Assembly: GCA_038496675.1 (NCBI GenBank)
Contig: CM076652.1
Location: 772,068-836,067 of the forward strand
Direction: 5' to 3'
From: Rachycentron canadum
Taxonomy: Eukaryota > Chordata > Actinopteri > Carangiformes > Rachycentridae
Length of the DNA: 64,000 nt
Position numbers and translations under genes: made by a program. Position 1 is the first letter of the stretch. Each line of letters starts with the position of its first letter. The notes under the pieces were generated by a model. It made no database searches. It was not told the origin of the DNA and was given only the letters and a program-made list of their open reading frames with translations. Shown here one piece after another: positions 54,301-64,000 of this stretch.

Positions 54301-56231
54301 AGCTGAAGAGAAAAGATGAAGGACCTGGATTGAAGTGAGTAAAAAAATCCAGTGTCTTTATGTTTTTCAGTTTTTTTCTCATCTGTTTGATGATAGTGAG
54401 TGTGTCTCCTTAAATATTTCTCAAAGGAGGATGTTTCTCTGGTTCTCCAGTTGTTTCCATGAGCTGGTTTTCGACATGTTAAGAGTTCTGGGTCGGCACC
54501 AAATACACAACAAGATGAAATTTGATGGGATGTTTTCTGATCATTAGTCGATGTCGATAACAGCCCTCTCCAAAGCTGCTCTTCAGCTGCAGCCAAATGA
54601 ATCTTAAGCGGCTGCTTCATGACTCCATGTTATTAAACTGGATCTCGACCTGCAGCTGCTGCGGAGGAGGAGGCTTTTTTTCCCCTTTCCTCTCATCCAG
54701 ATACAGCCTGGCCTCATCCGCCAGGACGCCCCGAAGTCACATCAATCTGTCTGCAGCCGCCCTGCATCGCACCACAAGCCAGAGCTCCGTGGCTGTGGAA
54801 AGGTTACTCTGAAGATGGAGATGAGCTCAGCACAGTGTGTTTTAATATAGACGCCAGCTTTTCACAGATAACAGGCATCATAAAAAGCGTTTGACATTTG
54901 CTGGCATGTGAGTTCGACCTTATGCAAAGCAGCTCTAATTGATGCGGCGAGGATGATGTCGGACAACAGAGAGCGACCAGATCTGCAGCTGTCAGCTCGC
55001 CAGCTTTAATTATCTGAGCCGCTGATGTCTGCATGTCTCTGGACATCAGTCAGAATGTAAACCAGACCCTTTTAAATCCTCCCAGATAATAACACTTCCT
55101 CAGGATGCAGTCAAGCTCTCCATCATATTCGCTCCTCATGTGAAGCAGATGGGCTCGTCAGAAACTTCAAACAAGCATCGTCTTCATTAACGACACAAGT
55201 TGAAGATCTAAAACAAATACAAATACACGATCAGACATTTCTTCACTAACAATTCAACTTCAATTCAAATATGATTCATTTCATAAATGAATCAATAATA
55301 AATTTAATTAAAAATATACTATGAGTATATAAACCATATGAATTAAACATAAATTATATAAAGTATATATATAAAGTACAAACATTTGTGTGACTTTTAA
55401 ACTCCTGATCAGTTTGTCCTTGATACAGATCTGAATCCAAACTTTATTTAAAGTGTCAGCAGATATTTAGAGCATTAGAGGCTTTGGAGCTGAAAAATCA
55501 GCTCCAAAGCCTCTAATGCTCTAAATATCTTATTGTCCATGTCTCTCTGTCTTTATTCTGTCACTACAATAAACTCAGAGCAACTTCTCCTCACTCTGAG
55601 ATCAGAAAAATACAGGATTGATCCCATTGACTTTGGCTACAAGCAGCTGACAGCTAGGCCTCTGAAGGAGACGCTCTGATTGGCTGTGACATCACCCACT
55701 GGAGCCAATAGGAGTGTCCCATGTAGAGACGTGACTCTAGACGTCTCTATCAAAGATGGAGGTCACAAGTCAGTGTCACACAGGACACATGGGGGTTAAG
55801 TTGAGATGATGTGAATGAAATACAGATGGAGATGGTGCATTGATCCGTTAGAGACGACCTCTGAGCTTAACAATGACTCAGGGACTCTGGAGAACTCGCT
55901 TCACTCTGTTCACAACATCTTTCACTTAATTTTCACTGATGTTATGAAGCAGAGCTCAGGTGGATGAAACCTGGACAGAGTCTGTATTTGACAGGGTTTA
56001 ATGTAGCTGACACTGATCCAGGATCCTGTCAGGACAGGGTCCTGGTCCTGGTCCTGGTTCGGCTGGTTGTGACCCTGAGTTGTGTTTCTGTGTTTTCTCC
56101 TCCAGGTGTCGATGGGGCTCCTTCACGGTCGAGCGTCACACATCATCTGGCCTCCGAATCGTTGGCAGCAAATCAAACCGTCCCTCCCCCCAAACCGAGG
56201 ACCGCTGGACACTGAGGAAGAAGAGGGATGA
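47667..56231 (+). CDS. immp2l: immp2l, inner mitochondrial membrane peptidase subunit 2 (3' part of gene)
   Basis: Two coding exons, 47667-47769 and 56106-56231, join in phase 0 into the C-terminal 75 residues plus TGA. Human IMMP2L has the same two-exon end. The gene runs left to right, away from lamb4, so lamb4 and immp2l point in opposite directions here. As I recall, the mammalian genes lie on the same strand a few megabases apart, which would imply local rearrangement in the fish lineage. The 8.3-kb intron holds mobile elements and satellites listed separately. The missing 5' exons may be in the N gap, too diverged to see, or outside the window. Confidence 0.93.
47830..48330. other. immp2l last intron, 5' part; possible conserved noncoding block
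   Basis: 48,050-48,300 is GC-balanced, repeat-free and without a supported frame, in contrast with surrounding AT-rich DNA. Weak candidate for regulatory sequence. Confidence 0.3.
48720..48955. repeat. 30-bp minisatellite, about seven to eight units
   Basis: Unit TTTAGACTGTATGGACCTTT followed by AACATCTACC, nearly identical copies head to tail, with two variant positions (ACTG/ACCG and TATG/TAGG) grouped along the array. Since 30 is a multiple of three, the minus strand stays open and spells a ten-residue repeat (KGPYGLKVDV), but there is no gene context. Confidence 0.9.
49270..50780 (+). mobile_element. Decayed non-LTR retrotransposon with reverse transcriptase
   Basis: Plus-strand relic inside the last immp2l intron. 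Fragments in shifting frames include YTTAEVANAFMLDLKYLFG, a GFRE-type motif near 50,080, a LSKGFDTVD motif near 50,175, HKAQS near 50,285 and HLYADDTVLYLTV near 50,355. The YADD box and its flanks are the reverse-transcriptase active-site region of LINE elements. It looks like a different family from the L2-like relics at 20 and 37 kb. Multiple stops and frameshifts; inactive. Confidence 0.85.
51150..51380. repeat. Two (TG)n microsatellites
   Basis: (TG)n at 51,149-51,184 and 51,311-51,375 flank a short unique segment. Predicted Cys-Val repeat frames are artefacts. Confidence 0.92.
52190..52430 (+). mobile_element. tRNA-derived SINE-like element
   Basis: The block contains GGCTCGGGAGCTACAGCGGG, then GGTCGGTGGTTTGATTCCCG, where GGTTTGATTCC is a recognisable pol III B box. 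The body TGTCCTTCGGTGAGATACTG and CTGATGGCTGTTCCATCGG and a TGTAAAGCTCGATATAATAT end follow. This arrangement is common in fish genomes. It is not a functional tRNA, because no cloverleaf can be closed. Confidence 0.75.
53590..54310. repeat. Purine-rich GGAACCAAAGAACC repeats with a 0.37-kb duplication
   Basis: Low-complexity A/G-rich array in the immp2l intron. Blocks around 53,815-53,930 and 54,185-54,305 share AAGGAAACTAAC and CAATAAGACACCAGTGAATC, a tandem duplication with a period near 370 bases. The long minus-strand frames rich in Phe, Leu and Ser are artefacts. Confidence 0.85.
54540..55070. other. Candidate conserved noncoding element in the immp2l intron
   Basis: Repeat-free block with AGCTTTAATTATCTGAGCCG, TCTAATTGATGCGGCGAGGA and TTATGCAAAGCAG motifs (homeodomain and octamer-like). 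No frame with homology. Regulatory role is inferred from texture and from the known richness of this genomic neighbourhood in such elements. Confidence 0.4.
55461..55530. repeat. Perfect 33-bp hairpin with 4-base loop
   Basis: Arms 55461-55493 and 55498-55530 are exact reverse complements (AGCATTAGAGGCTTTGGAGC at the core) around an AAAA loop. No terminal target duplication seen. Could be a recent template-switch inversion or a foldback artefact. Confidence 0.9.
56106..56231 (+). CDS. immp2l: immp2l last coding exon and stop
   Basis: After TTTTCTCCTCCAG| the exon reads VSMGLLHGRASHIIWPPNRW, then QQIKPSLPPNRGP and an acidic tail ending EEEEG and TGA. It matches mammalian IMMP2L (VSLGLLHAHATHILWPPERW). 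It completes the GPV of the signal-peptidase box across the splice junction. Confidence 0.95.
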   Translation: MSMGLLHGRASHIIWPPNRWQQIKPSLPPNRGPLDTEEEEG

Positions 56232-56790
56232 AGACACACAACACAACACAACACAGATTTTTACAGCCATGGTGATATCATCTCGTCCAATGAGGCGTCT
56301 GTTCGTGTTGTTTTTCTGGGGATTATGGGAAAATGTATTGATCCAGTGTTTTGTTGGTTTTTCCACAGTTCACTCAGCAGCAGTGACACGATGAAAGACC
56401 AGAGATCAGGGACTCAAACCTGTGACATTCCCAGATTGTTTCTTTTGAATCACAACCACAGAGCTAAAGTCTTGACTCAAGCTGAAACGACTGATTCATC
56501 AATTAATTAGAGAAGAAATAATCAACTATTATTATGTAGCTTACAGTTTTGGAAAAACAGGAGATTTGAAGAAATTAACTTTGGGTTTAATTTGACATTT
56601 TATAAACCAAACATTTCATTGATTAATGGAGGAAACAGATGAATAAATTCATTATAAATGATTTGATGCCACAGATTTCTTGTTCTTATTCTAAGCTAAA
56701 AAAGGATCTAAGACATTGGACTCTTGGGATTTGAACAAAGTTCAGTCCTGATTCATTTGATGGGATCCAATAAAACACCAGCACACACTT
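56232..56790 (+). promoter_or_regulatory. immp2l 3' UTR with polyadenylation signals
   Basis: AATAAA occurs at 56642-56647 and 56769-56774 on the plus strand, giving a likely 3' UTR of about 430-560 bases. Confidence 0.5.
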
Positions 56791-56794
56791 TAAA

Positions 56795-57600
56795 TTATCT
56801 TTCCTGTTTGTTCTTCTTCTCTTGTATATGAAGAATTTCCATCTTATTATCTTTAATCTCAGTTGTTGTGTCTCAACTCAATTAGCCTCAGTCAGTCAAG
56901 CATCTGACCTTTACCTCTGGGGCTTCTGGGAAATGGTGTTAAATGTCTCAACAAACAGAAATAATAAATAAACCATCATATTACGCTGCTTTTTTAAAAA
57001 TGTGCCATCTCTCTCTTGACTTCTAGAAATGATGTTTGTGTATCACAGAATCTACCAATGTCCAATGTGTCTAGTTCTGGAGGTTTTTAGATCCATCCCT
57101 GTTATATTCATATAATATGAGAGTGAGCAGAGTTAAAACAACCTTCATCAGCCTGTTTGACAGATGTTTATGTGTCTGGAACATCTGCCATGTGACCAGT
57201 GGATACTCAGCTGGAGTCATCTCAGAACAGGACAACATAAACAACATACAAACATGAATCACTCTGAAAACAAAAGTATTTTAAAACTTTGCAAAAATGG
57301 AGTAAGTTTGGAGAAAGTTTAATAATTATATTTATAAAACAATAAACTGAAAAAACGTGTGTTACGTATAAAAACCTTGTGGTTGTTGCCTCTGCCAACC
57401 AATCAAGTTACAGGATATAGGGCCACAATCTCATCTTCCTGACTTACAGCCTTTGATTATGACAAGAAGTGTTTTTGTAGAACATTATGATGTCACAATG
57501 ACCTTGACCTTGGCCTTTGACCTTTGATCTTTGATCACCAATCACCAAACTTCACAGACTGTCTCTAAACCTGGACCTGGACTCTGGTCTGAGCCTCAAA
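56795..57600. other. Downstream of immp2l, no gene recognised
   Basis: AT-rich, no repeat family or exon seen; a CCTTTGATCTTTGATCACCA short repeat near 57,510-57,540. Confidence 0.4.
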
Positions 57601-57604
57601 CCTT

Positions 57605-58005
57605 CATTCTCTCTAATGACCATCAGGGGGCGACTCCACTGGTTGTTAAAGAAGTCAGATTGTATTGAAGTCTATGGGAAAATGTCCCTACTTCTCCTTG
57701 ATTTATTAGCTCAGTAAACGTTTTCCTAATGAGTTTATGGTCTCAGTCTCTAGTTTCAAGTCTTCAATACAACATGATGTTCATTTTTTAAATGATGGTC
57801 CATTTAGAGGAAAATAGACCAGAAAGCAGGGGATGAATTGGGGGGCGTGGTTATTATGTGATTGACAGACTGTACCACCCAATCAGGATGGAGTACAGAG
57901 CAGGTCAGCTCCTCCCCTCACTCCTCCTCAGCTCCACCTTCTCCTCCAAAGATGGTTTCTACTGGTGGCTTCCAACCAGCAGCTCAGACGATGGTGACGT
58001 CAGGT
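57605..58005 (+). repeat. Dispersed 0.4-kb repeat
   Basis: Near full-length copy, same orientation as the one at 45.3 kb, from TCTCTAATGACCATCAGGGG to GACGATGGTGACGTCAG. Confidence 0.88.
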
Positions 58006-58149
58006 GGGTTGACACCTGCCAAAACCTGCCTGCCTCCGTGTTGGTGCACTTGAGGATAATGGTGTGAATTCAATTATTTTCCAGTATGGTGGGAGAAAAT
58101 GACGAGTGTGTCATCACCTAAAAATTTATTTTCAACATGTGTTTGTTTG

Positions 58150-58612
58150 TGTTGCTGCTGTTGTCACCCTGAGCAGAGGGCGGCTGCCGCTTCACACAGA
58201 CCCATGAATATTTCCCTCTTTATTAAACGCTCTGTGAGGAGAAAGGAGCATTTAGCCTCCCACATCAACTGGGTTATGTAAAGTTTTAATTAGAGAGAAA
58301 CCACACAAGACAAAACGTGTGCAGGAAGCTCATTCCTGCCTGGCTCTCAAACAGCTGACAGGCTCGGTCTTTTAAGAGGTGCGTCGCTGATTTGCATAAA
58401 TCAAATTGAGGGAGCACTTGTGGTAAATTCAGCCAAATGGAGCTCTCAGATGTAGCTGTTGATTCTGCGATGCGAACAGCTGTGTCACGGCGTAATGGGA
58501 CCCTGGAAGGCACAAGTGGGGCTAAATGCAGGTGTACTCAACCCTCCCACTGAGGCAACGCACAACAGCAAGCTCACATCTGCATAATTAATTCACTTAA
58601 ATGTGATGTGCA
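58150..58612. other. Candidate conserved noncoding element
   Basis: Repeat-free block with CATGAATATTTCCCTCTTTA, TTTGCATAAATCAAATTGAG and ATCTGCATAATTAATTCAC (octamer and homeodomain-like sites). It continues directly into the duplicated block at 58,613. No coding frame. Confidence 0.45.
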
Positions 58613-59030
58613 TTTCTGTGCCAATTCAATCTGACGTTTTAAGCTTTATGTTTGAGGTTTATGAAAGATGACTCTAAATAAACTGCTGCACAAAATGACT
58701 CTATGCATTGGGAATTAAAGGGCTGAGCTGTTATACTAGGCAGCTCTGACTGAGTAATACCCACTCTGGGTAATAAAGTTGGTGTTTGCACATCTCCTGG
58801 TACTTTACATCCTGTATTTTCCTTATGTACAGAGAGTTAAAAAGACTCATCGGTCCGTCTCTGTGTGCGTCTCTAAGCTTCTGTTCTGTTTCTGTGCCAA
58901 CAAACGCCGACGGCTGCAGCTGCTAGGATACCGGCGTCGCCGTGGTGAGATATGGCCTCGTTTACACGTTCAGGATCACCTCGCTAACAGGAAGGAAGCT
59001 GCGTGCTGAGTCCTGCCGCAGCATGTTTTT
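58613..59030 (+). repeat. Duplicated noncoding block, copy 1
   Basis: Starts TTTCTGTGCCAATTCAATCT and ends near CTGAGTCCTGCCGCAGCATG. Over 95 percent identical by eye to 60,106-60,502, apart from about 20 bases (TAGGATACCGGCGTCGCCGT) absent from copy 2. It contains short open frames but no gene features. Confidence 0.92.
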
Positions 59031-59980
59031 TTTATATAGTTTGGTCTTTGTTCTCAAAAAACTACAAATACAAAAGAAGAGACGAACAGGGGATTTCCCA
59101 CTCAATTAGAATGAAACAGGTTAACAGCAGGTTAAAATAAATATCTGAGGACAGAGCAGCTTCTTCTTTAAAATGCCTCTAAAAGCTTTTGGTTCATAGC
59201 TGAGCAACTGAAAGGCAACACAGCAGCTCTGTCAGACTTCAGTTTGAAGATGGTCCAACTGCGGAGCTGACGTCTGAGGCCCTCTGGTCTATGAGCCAAT
59301 GGGAAAGTCCCCAATGGCACAAACTTTGAAAAGCAAAACAAGTAGCAACTACTTTTGCAGTAGATTTTCATTGGATGCTATGGTGTGCTTAAAACCTCAG
59401 TAAGAACCTAGTGCTACTTCCAAGGCCAAGGAACTGAAGTATTTGCTAGTAACGACATTATATTGTAGGTTCCATGTTATATTAAAGGAGCTTTATACAT
59501 ATATATGTGTGTGTCTGTTGCTAGACAGCCAGTATTAGCATCAGCAGGACAAGCAGTTATTATACACCCTCTGCACAGTGCCACTTCCTCAGGGCAGATT
59601 TAAGGCTCCAGAGATGAGCTGGTCCAGTCGACCTGGGGCTTCTGCTGTGTGATGAGCTGCTGTGTTCACGGCCATCTGCAAAAACCTGTTTTAGCCACTT
59701 TAAAAAGTGCCCACAGGACAAAAGCTTTATTTTTCATATTTCCATCGTCCTCAGGGACAGTCCACTTCCTCCCGATTGTTTTGTTGTGTTAGTGCTGAGG
59801 CGATGTTTCTCTGTTTCCTGCTGCATGTCCCTTAAATCCACATTAAACTGTCAGCCTTCACACATCAGCCCAAATATACCTGGAAAGCAACATGAAAGTA
59901 TCACTGCTTCAATGTCATTGGAAGAATAATTCAGACCGGTCATCTGAGAGGGGCAGGGAGGGCAGGGCAGCACCGGGGCA
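59031..59980. other. Spacer between duplicated blocks
   Basis: Nothing recognised apart from scattered TA/TG tracts near 59,490-59,515. Confidence 0.4.
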
Positions 59981-59982
59981 AA

Positions 59983-60102
59983 CTGCTCCGGGTTCTTCTA
60001 AACCCTAATTAAATCTTGGAGCGTCTATAACACTCCATGGCTCATTTGACTGTTTGATTGCGCCCCTCTCACGCCGATCTCTACCAGTTTAAAATGCAAT
60101 TA
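59983..60102 (+). repeat. Second duplicated noncoding block, copy 1
   Basis: AATCTTGGAGCGTCTATAAC and CTCATTTGACTGTTTGATTG correspond to 60,965-61,085 at roughly 85 percent identity by eye. It abuts copy 2 of the first duplicated block. Confidence 0.85.
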
Positions 60103-60105
60103 TAC

Positions 60106-60502
60106 TTTCTGTGCCAATTCAATCTGACGTTTTAAGCTTTATGTTTGAGGTTTATGAAAGATGACTCCAAATAAACTGCTGCACAAAATGACTCTATGCA
60201 TTGGGAATTAAAGGGCTGAGCTGTTATACTAGGCAGCTCTGACTGAGTAATACCCACTCTGGGTAATAAAGTTGGTGTTTGCACATCTCCTGGTACTTTA
60301 CATCCTGTATTTTCCTTATGTACAGAGAGTTAAAAAGACTCATCGGTCCGTCTCTGTGTGCGTCTCTGAGCTTCTGTTCTGTTTCTGTGCCAACAAACGC
60401 CGACGGCTGCAGCTGCGAGGAGATATGGCCTCGTTTACACGTTCAGGATCACCTCGCCAACAGGAAGGAAGCTGCGTGCTGAGTCCGGCTGCAGCATGTT
60501 TT
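60106..60502 (+). repeat. Duplicated noncoding block, copy 2
   Basis: Direct-repeat partner of 58,613-59,030 with few substitutions and one deletion of about 20 bases. High identity in noncoding sequence means the duplication is recent or homogenised, or is an assembly duplication. Confidence 0.92.
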
Positions 60503-60669
60503 TAGATCAGTTAGAAAAAAAGCACAGTTCAAAAATATTTTTTTCTAAAAACAACAGATGCAAATGAAATATAAAATAATAGGTTATTATAGGAATTATT
60601 TAAAAAGGGAAATTAATCATGTGTCATGGTCTCTATTATTTGCTCAACTGATATATTTGTTTCCATTGA

Positions 60670-60790
60670 ATTTACACACCAATCAGCCATAACATTATGA
60701 CCATCTGCCTCATATTGTGTAGGTCCCTTTAATCAGTCCTGGTCCTGGAGGTCTGGACTCCTCTAGACCTCTGAAGCTGAGCTGTGGTAT
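60670..60790 (+). mobile_element. Mariner-like DNA element fragment
   Basis: ACACACCAATCAGCCATAAC, followed by ATTATGACCATCTGCCTCATATTGTGTAGG, is the 5' end of a DNA element common in fishes. Only the terminal part is present; no transposase. Confidence 0.65.
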
Positions 60791-60964
60791 CTGGACCCAG
60801 ACTCAGTTGATACTGAGGACATTTATCTTCAGTGATATCACATATGTGCCAACAAGTGCATAATAAGATGCTTTTCTCATATTAAAACAAATCAGTTTAG
60901 CATGATTTTGCCCATATCAGTGTCCTCTAGTCATGCATATTACAACAGTTTGCCCCATTACTGC

Positions 60965-61310
60965 CCTGCTCCAGGTTTCTCTGAATCACTAATGAAATCT
61001 TGGAGCATCTATATCACTCTATGGCTCATTTGACTGTTTGATTGCTCCTCTCTCACGGCGATCTCCCCCGGTTTGAAATGCAATTATGCTAATCAGAGTG
61101 CCGTGCAGGTCAGTCCTGCACTTTGGGGCCTTTACCTCTCCTGTGAATACCCAAGCCCCGGAGCCCTGTGGATGAAGGCATTTCATCCAGTCCTGTAATA
61201 GATATTAAACACCGTTTGGCTGCTGCATGGAGAGAGCGAGGGAAATTAACCTCCATTGGTCCGAGGTCAGCCGCTCAGCTCCGGGGGGAAACGGCAGCAA
61301 CTTGACGTTC
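60965..61310. other. Candidate conserved noncoding element containing copy 2 of the second block
   Basis: 60,965-61,085 is the partner of 59,983-60,102. The sequence beyond, with GCAATTATGCTAATCAGAGT, TGAAGGCATTTCATCCAGTC and GGAAATTAACCTCCATTGG, is repeat-free and enhancer-like in texture. Confidence 0.45.
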
Positions 61311-61314
61311 GTTG

Positions 61315-63155
61315 TGCGACACTAAATCAACCTGCTGATGTCAAAGCCTGAAGATCTTCTGACTGGGAGCAGAAAATAATCTGTCCGAGGGCAGAGCCTC
61401 AGTCCTACAGACAGAAACCATTTGTTTTAGATAACATGTGGGATAAATGGATGATAGATATTTAAATCTCTGTAGAGACACAACACCTTGTGTCAACATT
61501 ACATAATTTACAATAGAGCCGACTTTTTGTTCAGTCAAAAACACACTGAAGCTTCAGATCATCTCCTGGATTTAATCACACTGATAGTTTTGGTTTGATG
61601 TCCTCAGTTTTTTAGACGTCTGTCACTTCCATCGATGGAAGTTAATTGAATTTTGTTTGCTGTCCTCACAGAAACATCCTTCGAGAGGCAGTGTCCCAGT
61701 TCCTCTGGATAATCCACAGACCTCAATGTCAAATTTTCACTGGATCTACTTTCTAACAAAGAGTTTGTTGACAGTTGAGTCTGCGGATTAACCAGAGTTA
61801 CACAAACACATAAGGCTGTGTTCCATTAACACGAAAGGCTGGAGCTTCAGCAGCTTTATCCTCAGCGCAGATTAGCTAATGCTACATTTACATAATGTAG
61901 ATAAACATTATTTAACCTGTTGGTGATTATGTAACATGGAGCTCACGGTGGGAGATGTGATTTTAGTTCTTTAGTTCTTCCTTTGGTGGCACAGGGCCAC
62001 AGTGTTGATGGTGAAAGTTGGATCAAGTTACAGTGGAAACATGACTCATTTATTTTACTAACTACTCATCAGCGAAGGTAACCAGTTCCATTACTGATTA
62101 GCAGCAGCCTAGAGTTCGGAGCTATTTACTGACAGACGACTGATATTAACAAGCCAGCTAGAATTGGGTTTAAGATAAAACTATAACCAGGTTAAGTTCA
62201 TTCACCTTCACATTCTGGGTCAATTCTGGATTCATTTGAGCGGCAGACGTTTTCTGTTTCTGGCTGTGAACAAGAAAAAAAGATTTTTCAAATAATCCCC
62301 TTCCACTTTGCAGCTGTGATCGGGAGGAGCCACAGTGTCGCGTGTCCAGCAGCGTCACTGTCTCCTGTTTTAGCAAATAATGCTATTATTTCTTGGCACG
62401 GCAGCTATTTCCTGTTTGTGTGTGTGTCCGTGGTTGGATGAAGCTCAGCGTTAAAGCCGAACACAGTGTGTGTTTCACTGCCCGGATTCGATTTCTCGCT
62501 GCTGACGACCTCTTCACGTTCTGAAAGGTTACACCGCAAGTCTTTTTAAATTACAGGGCTAAGTCATTACCTTCTTAATGATAACAATAATTGCTTTGCA
62601 CTTCAGACATGCTTTCAAACAACAAAAGCTACTTAACCAACCATCAGCCACAATAAAGAGAAGATTTCCTCTCTGTACTAATTAAAGACGATTATTCAAG
62701 CTGACTCAGCAGATTTTGAAAGACTTAAATTACCAAAACCTCCACAACAAGATTAACACAATCACTTATCACAAGTTGTGTGCAGTTTCACAAAGTTTAG
62801 AGTTGTTTAGTTCTTAACAATCAAAGTTTTATAATTGTGATCCCTTCCGGAGAGAATTTAAAAAGTTTAATTTACTTCTACATGAAGCTTCTTTCCTCAG
62901 ATTAACTCGACTGTTTCTACTTCAGTTAAACGGATTCTATTTCTATTAGAAAGAAGAGAAAGAGAAAGAGGAACATTGGATTCAGCAGTGAGTTTGTAAG
63001 ACAAGTTTTTCTGGACCTAAACCTTTGGCTTCACTGGAAACTTGATAGATGTCAGGAGGATTTCTGATGATTTAGGATGTAAAATGGCGATTCTACAACA
63101 AAGCCTTCGTCTTTGATTCTCACTCAGCTCTTGTGCCTTGAAGGGGAATCAACCC
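61315..63155. other. Stretch without recognised genes
   Basis: Contains some repeat-free, mixed-composition DNA (62,440-62,700 with TTAATGATAACAATAATTGC) that could also be regulatory, but nothing that can be named. Confidence 0.35.
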
Positions 63156-63159
63156 ACCG

Positions 63160-63595
63160 AGGCGTCACCATCGTCTGAGCTGCTGCTCTGAAGCCTCCAT
63201 CTGTCATTTGTCCGTCGGCCATCTTGATATTTGAAACCAGAAGAAACCATCTTTGGAGGAGAAGGTGGAGCTGAGGAGGAGTGAGGGGTGGAGCTGAGCT
63301 GCTCTGTACTCTATCCTGATTGAGTGGTACAGTCTGTCAATCACACAGTAGCCACGCCCCCTAATTCATCCCCTGCTTTCTGGTCTATTTTCCTCTAAAT
63401 GGACCATCATTTAAAAAATGAACATCATGTTGTAATGAAGACTTGAAACTAGAGACTGAGACCATAAACTCATTAGGAAAACGTTTACTGAGCTAATAAA
63501 TCAAGGGAGAAGTAGGGACATTTTCCCATAGACTTCAATACAATCTGACTTCTTTAACAACCAGTGGAGTCGCCCCCTGATGGTCATTAGAGAGA
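63160..63595 (-). repeat. Dispersed 0.4-kb repeat
   Basis: Near full-length copy in the orientation of the 42.2-kb copy, from GCGTCACCATCGTCTGAGCT to GATGGTCATTAGAGAG. Confidence 0.88.
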
Positions 63596-63599
63596 AAGC

Positions 63600-64000
63600 A
63601 GTAAAGTCTGGTCATCATTAATTCATAATAGTTTTCCTGCCGCTGACTCTGCTGAGGTCAAAACCTCCTGCTGTGAACTGACCCCAGGACAGTTTCCTCA
63701 AGGACACCAGCCACTCGCCGTCACCTGGGGGGAGGCGGCTAAATGACTCAAACAGGAAGTACTGGAAACATCACTGTCACCTTTAAATATCAGGTGACAC
63801 ATTTTGGGGAAGAAATATCAGACATTTATGAGCTAGTTAATATATTTAATTATGAAGCTAAGATATGTGTTTCATTATCTCCTGCAATATTATATTAGGC
63901 TCACAACTTATGAGTGATGTGTAAGAAGACTTTATGTAATTAGAGTGGATTTATTCAAGGCGAGCAGATAGAGATCTCTGAACCATAATTCAACACGGTA
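63600..64000. other. Right end of window, nothing recognised
   Basis: AT-rich sequence without exon or repeat signatures. Confidence 0.4.

Noticed and set aside
53565..54620. Several Phe/Leu/Ser-rich frames on the minus strand resembling membrane proteins
   Set aside because: They read through the reverse complement of a GGAACCAAAGAA purine array with no homology or splice signals.
56272..56300. Possible immp2l-like GDI peptide after the stop
   Set aside because: It lies in the 3' UTR, is too short, and is in the wrong position relative to the protein.

Overview
This is a vertebrate nuclear window, almost certainly from a ray-finned (teleost, probably percomorph-like) fish. The reasons are split genes with short GT-AG introns, abundant microsatellites and minisatellites, L2-type LINE debris with fish-style 3' tails, Tc1/mariner remnants and a tRNA-derived SINE. 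There are no bacterial-style operons, rRNA or tRNA genes, or CRISPR arrays. One assembly gap of 500 N lies at 41,622-42,121.

Left half (0.3-35.4 kb): two complete laminin beta-chain genes stand head to tail on the minus strand. The first (372-14,393) is lamb1: 33 coding exons that join into one uninterrupted frame of 1,785 codons plus stop, essentially the length of mammalian laminin beta-1. The second (16,423-35,290) is lamb4: 34 coding exons, 1,792 codons plus stop. The pair matches the LAMB1-LAMB4 neighbourhood of mammals, and many exons are identical in length between the two genes, as expected of an old tandem duplication. Both encode secreted basement-membrane subunits with signal peptide, LN domain, LE repeats, LF (L4 type B) domain, more LE repeats and a long coiled coil broken by the beta knob. 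Each ends in a C-terminal cysteine for the disulfide within the laminin heterotrimer.

Middle (35.4-47.6 kb): intergenic or intronic DNA with L2-like LINE fragments, simple repeats, the gap, and stretches that look like conserved noncoding DNA.

Right part (47.6-64 kb), plus strand: the last two coding exons of immp2l (inner mitochondrial membrane peptidase subunit 2), separated by an 8.3 kb intron that holds a decayed non-LTR retrotransposon, a 30-bp minisatellite, a SINE and a noncoding-conservation candidate. The earlier immp2l exons, with the catalytic serine and lysine, were not found. Downstream of immp2l no gene is recognisable; instead there are enhancer-like stretches, including a roughly 400-bp segment present twice 1.5 kb apart, and copies of a roughly 400-bp dispersed repeat found five times in the window.

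I found no new multi-gene system. The observations most worth a second look are structural: a 62-bp minisatellite that copies a lamb1 splice acceptor, microsatellites that form the 3' splice-site tracts of immp2l and lamb4 exons, two GC-AG introns in lamb4, tandem splice sites at the lamb4 signal peptide, a contracted beta knob in lamb1, perfect long hairpins, and the duplicated noncoding block. All exon borders were read by eye from splice consensus, frame and family alignment from memory.
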